From contig JAFTMU010000398.1 in NCBI GenBank assembly GCA_017452215.1, positions 1 through 8,503 of the forward strand: 8,503 nucleotides of DNA, given 5' to 3'. This stretch comes from Clostridia bacterium (GTDB taxonomy: Bacteria; Bacillota; Clostridia; Oscillospirales; CAG-272). Shown piece by piece: positions 5,634-8,503 of the stretch. A program made the translations under genes and the position numbers. The stretch's first letter is position 1. Each line of letters opens with the position of its first letter. The notes beneath the pieces are model-generated. The model was not told the DNA's origin. It saw nothing but the letters and a program-made list of their open reading frames with translations, and did no database searches.

Positions 5634-6335
5634 TTACTTATTGTGCAGATCCGAGCGCAAAAACTTGAATGCACGCTCGACGGCATCCTTGGAGTTATAC
5701 CAGGGCTCCTCGTTGTAGCGGTAGTCGAATTTTTTGCAAAACCAGCTGACGTCCTTTTGCAATTCGCTCATGTAGTCCTCTACGACAGCGGCGCACTGCT
5801 TTGAAAATTCGGGCTGCTTCTTTTTGCCCAAGCGCTTCTGACCGTACATCAGGAGCTTGCGGTAGTGCGGCAGGCAAAAATAGGGCTGGGATTTGAGCTT
5901 GGGGGCAAATTCCTCGTCGCTTTCCCAGAGATACACGGCGGTGTCGATCATGTGCTCGAAATTGTTGGAAATGCGAGTGCAGACGTAGCAGCTCTCCTCC
6001 AGGGCGCCGATGCGCTTGATGGGTTTATTGCCCTGTCCCCCGCCGAAGCCGCCGTCACGGATCTCCCGTGAAAGCTCGTCCAAATGGCTTTCCAGGGTCA
6101 GCGCCATGCCAAGACGGTTCTTGCGGACGAACATCATGTCGTAGTGGGTGCGGCAAAAGCCCGATTCGTTGGTCTTGATGCGGATATCCGGCTCCATCAT
6201 GGATGCGCCGAGGATCAGATCCAGCTCGTCCTCCTCCAATTTGCGGTACAGGGCGCAGAAGGGACAGCCGCAGGACGGATCCTTGGCGGATGCCTCAAAC
6301 GCCTCGTTGACCGGTATCGTAAAATTCATATCCAT
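5634..6335 (-). CDS. DUF6062-like protein with duplicated CxxC...CxxH putative zinc sites
   Basis: The 233-residue soluble protein resembles the uncharacterised clostridial DUF6062 family (recognised from memory: IPVNEAF near the N-terminus, SMMEPDIRIKTNESGFCRTHYD, RLGMALTLESHLDE). It has two equivalent cysteine/histidine sets: C24xxC27 with C61xxH64, and C116xxC119 with C154xxH157. The spacing between the CxxC and CxxH parts is almost the same (34 and 35 residues), so each set could form a CCCH metal site and the protein looks internally duplicated. C22 makes the first site CxCxxC. A basic patch GKKKQ lies at 170-174 and the rest is helical and charged. ATG 6335 is chosen because AAGAGG (6350-6345) is 9 nt upstream; the TTG at 6341 is too close to it. 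It is first in the operon with mnmM. Function unknown; zinc binding is inferred. Confidence 0.8.
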   Translation of the reverse strand: MDMNFTIPVNEAFEASAKDPSCGCPFCALYRKLEEDELDLILGASMMEPDIRIKTNESGFCRTHYDMMFVRKNRLGMALTLESHLDELSREIRDGGFGGGQGNKPIKRIGALEESCYVCTRISNNFEHMIDTAVYLWESDEEFAPKLKSQPYFCLPHYRKLLMYGQKRLGKKKQPEFSKQCAAVVEDYMSELQKDVSWFCKKFDYRYNEEPWYNSKDAVERAFKFLRSDLHNK

Positions 6336-6369
6336 GACCAAGAGCCTCTTTCTTTTTTCTTATTTTGGT

Positions 6370-6397
6370 TTGCAAAATGAAAAAAATATGTTATAAT
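6370..6397 (+). promoter_or_regulatory. Promoter of the HAD phosphatase-hydrolase operon
   Basis: On the plus strand TTGCAA (6370-6375), a 16-nt spacer and TATAAT (6392-6397), preceded by TGT (extended -10), mirror the promoter on the other strand. Predicted start is near 6404, leaving about 90 nt of leader before the ATG at 6496. No terminator-like structure or second convincing promoter is seen in that leader. Confidence 0.65.
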
Positions 6398-6421
6398 AAG
6401 GGTAATATCAATTATAACATA
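6387..6421. repeat. Inverted repeat joining two face-to-face promoters
   Basis: TATGTTATAAT (6387-6397) and its exact complement ATTATAACATA (6411-6421) are 11-bp arms separated by 13 bp. The dyad centre is at 6404, and the outer TTGCAA boxes (6370-6375, 6434-6439) are centred within half a base of the same point. The arms hold the extended -10 boxes of both promoters, so symmetry may come from promoter function, from a dimeric regulator, or both. Confidence 0.8.
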
Positions 6422-6439
6422 CCCGACTTTGTCTTGCAA
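6411..6439 (-). promoter_or_regulatory. Promoter of the DUF6062-mnmM-VanY operon
   Basis: On the minus strand TTGCAA (6439-6434), a 17-nt spacer and TATAAT (6416-6411), preceded by TGT (extended -10), form a good sigma-A promoter. Predicted start is near 6404, giving a leader of about 69 nt rich in A. It overlaps the opposing promoter at 6370-6397, whose -10 box lies just downstream of this start point. Confidence 0.72.
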
Positions 6440-6495
6440 GTGATTTTCTTGAATTTTATCTGATTATTTTGGCACACCCAGAAAGGAGATCCGCA

Positions 6496-7155
6496 ATGTC
6501 TCGCTATTCCTATTGCTTTTTTGATCTGGACGGAACGATCACCGACTCCGCTCCCGGCATTATCCACTCGGTGGAATACGCCATGAAAAAGGCAAACAAA
6601 AAAATCCCCGAGGGGCTGGACATGACCTTATTCATCGGTCCTCCCCTGCTTTACGGCTTTTCGGTCTTTTGCGGTCTTGATGAAAATGACACGGTGCAGG
6701 CGGTGGAGGACTACCGTGAGTACTACCGAGCCGGGGGAATGTTTGAATGCCGTGTGTACGAGGGGATCCGCTCCCTTTTAAAAAAGCTCAACGCTACGGG
6801 AGTGCGGTGCGTGCTTGCCACCTGCAAGCCCCATGAATTTGCCAATGCCATTCTTGACCACTTTGATCTTTTGGAGGAATTCTGCTTTGTCAGCGGTCCT
6901 GAAATGGACGGAACCCGAAATGAAAAGCACGAGGTGATCGCTTACGCTCTTGAAAAATTGAACATTGCTTCTCCCCGTGAGGTCTTGATGGTGGGCGACC
7001 GTGACAGTGACATTCTGGGCGCCAAGCAAAACGCCGTGGACGGCGTGGGAGTGACCTGGGGCTTTGGCACACGGGAGGAATTGGAGGCGGCAGGCGCTCT
7101 TGGCGTGATCGATTTCCCCGAAGCGTTGCTTTCCTATTTTGAACAGAATCAATGA
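6496..7155 (+). CDS. HAD-superfamily phosphatase (phosphoglycolate phosphatase/PpaX-like)
   Basis: The 219-residue cytoplasmic protein has all four haloacid dehalogenase motifs: FFDLDGTITDS (8-18) with nucleophile Asp10 and acid/base Asp12, LATCKP (107-112) with Thr109, Lys144 in the RNEKHEV segment, and MVGDRDSDILGAK (165-177) with Mg-binding Asp168 and Asp172. The helical insertion between motifs I and II (about 18-90) is a C1-type cap, as in phosphoglycolate phosphatase, PpaX and related small-molecule phosphatases or nucleotidases. The substrate cannot be set from sequence. ATG 6496 is chosen for AAAGGAG (6482-6488) seven bases upstream; an in-frame TTG at 6469 lacks a site. It is followed after 8 nt by an alpha/beta hydrolase gene whose binding site overlaps this stop codon. 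Confidence 0.9.
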   Translation: MSRYSYCFFDLDGTITDSAPGIIHSVEYAMKKANKKIPEGLDMTLFIGPPLLYGFSVFCGLDENDTVQAVEDYREYYRAGGMFECRVYEGIRSLLKKLNATGVRCVLATCKPHEFANAILDHFDLLEEFCFVSGPEMDGTRNEKHEVIAYALEKLNIASPREVLMVGDRDSDILGAKQNAVDGVGVTWGFGTREELEAAGALGVIDFPEALLSYFEQNQ

Positions 7156-7163
7156 GGTGACAA

Positions 7164-8132
7164 ATGATTTTTGGAAAACAGGTCGAAAAGATCTATAAAA
7201 ACAGGCTATATACCCGATACGAGCAATCGGATACGGCATTCTATTTTTCGCCCTCGGATTTTGAGGGTCTGAAGGCGGAGCCCTATGCCTTCCTTGGGAA
7301 AAGAGGCAACCGCTTGCAGGGGTATTTTTATTCCTATCCCGATCCGATTCCCTGCCGTCTTGTGGTCTTTGAGCACGGTATGGGCTCGGGACACCGCTCC
7401 TATATGCGGGAGATCGAGACCTTGGCTCGACAGGGGTATTTGGTCTTTTCCTATGACCGTACGGGCTGTGTGGAATCCGAGGGGGCTTATGCGGGAGGCT
7501 TTGGTCAGGCGCTGTGCGATCTTGACGACTGCCTTACGGCCTTCAAGAAGGACGAGAGGTACAAAAACACGGTCTTCTCGGTGATCGGGCACAGCTGGGG
7601 TGGGTATTCCACCATGAACATCCCTGCTCTACACCCCGATATTCGGCACATCGTGGCGATCTCGGGCTTTCTTTCCATCAAGCAGATGCACAGGCAGCTG
7701 TTCGGAAAAAATTTGCTTTCCTTTTACAGGAAGCAGCTGTACCGTGTGGACTTGAAGGAGCATCCCGATTACGCCCCACTCGATGCACGGAGCGCATTGA
7801 AGGACACCTCTGCCAATGCCTTGATCATTCACTCCCGGGACGACGCTACCGTAAGCGCAAAGCTCCATTTTGAGGTACTGCGGGATGCCGCTCGGGAAAA
7901 TCCCAACGTGACGTTCCTTTTAACGGATAAAAAGGGACATAATCCTACCTATACCGAGGATGCGGTACGGTACAAGCAGGCGTATTTTTCGGCGCTTGCC
8001 AAACGGCAGAAGAAAAAGCCGCCCCTTTCACCGGAGGAAAAGGCGAAAATGGTTCAAGAGGCGGATTGGTGGCGCATGACGGCGCAGGATCCCGAAATCT
8101 GGGATATGATCTTCACACATTTGGAAAAATAA
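7164..8132 (+). CDS. Alpha/beta hydrolase (serine hydrolase)
   Basis: The 322-residue protein has an alpha/beta-hydrolase core: strand and oxyanion-type loop VVFEHGMGSGH (67-77), YLVFSYDRTGC (92-102), nucleophile elbow VIGHSWGGYS (140-149) with Ser144, the acid in LIIHSRDDATV (220-230; Asp226 or Asp227) and the general base in KKGHNPT (256-262; His259). No signal peptide or membrane anchor is seen, so it is probably cytoplasmic. The first 50 residues and the last 45 (charged, Lys-rich then DWWRMTAQDPEIWDMI) lie outside the core. The best guess is an esterase or peptidase of the lysophospholipase-like/prolyl-oligopeptidase-like group; the substrate is unknown. GAGGTG (7154-7159) overlaps the upstream stop codon, so the gene is translated from the HAD transcript. 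Confidence 0.87.
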   Translation: MIFGKQVEKIYKNRLYTRYEQSDTAFYFSPSDFEGLKAEPYAFLGKRGNRLQGYFYSYPDPIPCRLVVFEHGMGSGHRSYMREIETLARQGYLVFSYDRTGCVESEGAYAGGFGQALCDLDDCLTAFKKDERYKNTVFSVIGHSWGGYSTMNIPALHPDIRHIVAISGFLSIKQMHRQLFGKNLLSFYRKQLYRVDLKEHPDYAPLDARSALKDTSANALIIHSRDDATVSAKLHFEVLRDAARENPNVTFLLTDKKGHNPTYTEDAVRYKQAYFSALAKRQKKKPPLSPEEKAKMVQEADWWRMTAQDPEIWDMIFTHLEK

Positions 8133-8149
8133 CAAAATACGACAAAAGC

Positions 8150-8177
8150 TTGCACATTTCTTGGTTTTCCACATAAC
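8150..8177 (+). promoter_or_regulatory. Possible weak promoter of the small Cys-rich gene
   Basis: TTGCAC (8150-8155) and CATAAC (8172-8177) are 16 nt apart, a modest sigma-A match. The downstream box in its context, CATAACATG, also resembles the CATAnnnTA -10 of the sporulation factor sigma-K with one mismatch. Neither reading is firm. Confidence 0.3.
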
Positions 8178-8187
8178 ATGATAACAG

Positions 8188-8215
8188 AAGAGCTTACACA
8201 GGAATACCTGCTCTT
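8188..8215 (+). terminator. Weak hairpin after the hydrolase gene
   Basis: AAGAGC (8188-8193) can pair with GCTCTT (8210-8215), and AGG (8200-8202) with CCT (8207-8209) around AATA, leaving a 6-nt bulge on the left. Only three T end it (8214-8216), and it lies 55 nt past the hydrolase stop. It could be a weak terminator or a leader structure for the small gene that follows. Confidence 0.35.
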
Positions 8216-8239
8216 TGATAATCATTAGGAGGAACTACT

Positions 8240-8329
8240 ATGAATAACTGCTTGTGCAACCTGTTCGACAACAACTGTGTTTGGTTGATCATCATCGCCA
8301 TTCTCGTGCTCTCTTGCTGCTGCCACTAA
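8240..8329 (+). CDS. 29-residue Cys-rich single-span membrane protein
   Basis: A tiny gene with a textbook ribosome site: TAGGAGG (8226-8232), 7 nt, then ATG 8240, ending at TAA 8327-8329. The peptide starts MNNCLCNLFDNNCVW, continues with a hydrophobic run WLIIIAILVL (15-24) and ends SCCCH. Six of 29 residues are cysteine (4, 6, 13, 26, 27, 28), placing Cys clusters at both ends of one membrane segment. Similar tiny peptides (Asn/Cys-rich head, Ile-rich span, Cys tail) occur in Clostridia, where some are annotated as 'chorion class high-cysteine' proteins, a name without functional meaning. It is flanked by hairpins and probably has its own transcript. Function unknown; metal binding, disulfide linkage or a spore or envelope role are all possible. 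Confidence 0.78.
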   Translation: MNNCLCNLFDNNCVWLIIIAILVLSCCCH

Positions 8330-8339
8330 ACAAAACATT

Positions 8340-8355
8340 GGGGGCTTTTGCCCCC
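8340..8355 (+). terminator. GC-rich hairpin after the small gene
   Basis: GGGGGC (8340-8345) and GCCCCC (8350-8355) enclose a TTTT loop, ten bases after the stop codon. No T-run follows, so on its own it is a poor intrinsic terminator; it may protect the transcript end or act with the next hairpin. Confidence 0.55.
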
Positions 8356-8360
8356 TCCCA

Positions 8361-8403
8361 AAAGACCATGGGGTATTGCGTTTTGCAACACCCCATGGTC
8401 TTT
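8361..8403. terminator. Bidirectional terminator hairpin
   Basis: A 14-bp stem, AAAGACCATGGGGT (8361-8374) with its complement at 8390-8403, continues past one A-C mismatch (8375/8389) into TTGC/GCAA with a GTTTT loop. On the plus strand it ends in TTT, and read on the minus strand it is followed by TTTT. It lies between the small plus-strand gene and a minus-strand gene end at 8429, so it can serve both. Confidence 0.8.
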
Positions 8404-8428
8404 ATTGCTTTAGCTTTGCATATTTTAG

Positions 8429-8503
8429 TTACAGCTCTGCCTTGATCTTCTCCAAGCAAAGAGAGCAGATGCGCTTATTGTTGAAGAAAACGATGTTATC
8501 GGC
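8429..8503 (-). CDS. C-terminal end of a CxxC-containing protein (partial)
   Basis: An open minus-strand frame enters from the window edge and ends at TAA (8431-8429), giving 24 residues: ADNIVFFNNKRICSLCLEKIKAEL. The ICSLC (CxxC) in a short basic end suggests a small zinc-ribbon or treble-clef type protein. Support comes from its protein-like composition and from ending 25 nt before the bidirectional terminator at 8361-8403. The family cannot be named from this piece. Confidence 0.55.
   Translation of the reverse strand, partial: ADNIVFFNNKRICSLCLEKIKAEL

Noticed and set aside
6778..7239. Minus-strand 153-codon frame opposite the HAD gene
   Set aside because: Antisense to conserved HAD motifs and without a ribosome site.
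8254..8445. Plus-strand 63-codon frame over the small gene and terminators
   Set aside because: Passes through two terminator hairpins and has no ribosome site; the 29-codon frame at 8240 does.

Overview
The window looks like chromosomal DNA of a low-to-medium GC Bacillota, most likely class Clostridia and perhaps an uncultured gut lineage. This rests on strong GGAGG-type ribosome binding sites, sigma-A promoters with extended -10 boxes, a CoaX-type (type III) pantothenate kinase, a group II ECF transporter S component, a YtqB/MnmM methyltransferase, a DUF6062-like protein and a tiny Cys-rich membrane protein. The genus cannot be fixed from the sequence. No IS element, prophage, CRISPR array, tRNA or rRNA is visible, and no gene-free stretch exceeds 300 bases.

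Layout. (1) 1-347, minus: N-terminal part of a TetR-family regulator, with a consensus promoter and palindromic operators just upstream. (2) 572-1081, plus, divergent: a flavin reductase-like protein, followed by a hairpin. (3) 1223-4113, plus: an operon of an ECF S component (probably pantothenate-specific PanT), CoaX, and an organophosphate:phosphate antiporter-type MFS protein whose start overlaps the coaX end. (4) 4106-4162: a 28-bp-arm bidirectional terminator that contains both flanking stop codons. (5) 6335 down to 4161, minus: an operon of a DUF6062-like protein with two CxxC...CxxH modules, MnmM/YtqB, and a VanY-like lipoprotein carboxypeptidase. (6) 6370-6439: two mirror-image promoters facing each other, one for operon 5 and one for operon 7. 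(7) 6496-8132, plus: a HAD phosphatase and an alpha/beta hydrolase. (8) 8240-8329, plus: a 29-residue Cys-rich single-span membrane protein. (9) 8340-8403: two hairpins. (10) 8429-8503, minus: the C-terminal end of a CxxC protein cut by the window edge.

Working together. The panT-coaX pair reads as vitamin B5 uptake followed by phosphorylation toward coenzyme A. The coupled OPA-type transporter keeps the two arginines that bind phosphate in GlpT, which suggests a phosphorylated cargo; a pantothenate-pathway cargo is my inference only. The minus operon joins a tRNA wobble-modification enzyme, a putative zinc protein and a cell-wall peptidase with no obvious shared pathway. Most of the window is ordinary housekeeping-type DNA. 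The most unusual items are the mirror-image promoter pair at 6404, the nested TetR operators, the OPA transporter tied to coaX, the duplicated metal-site protein and the overlooked small Cys-rich gene.
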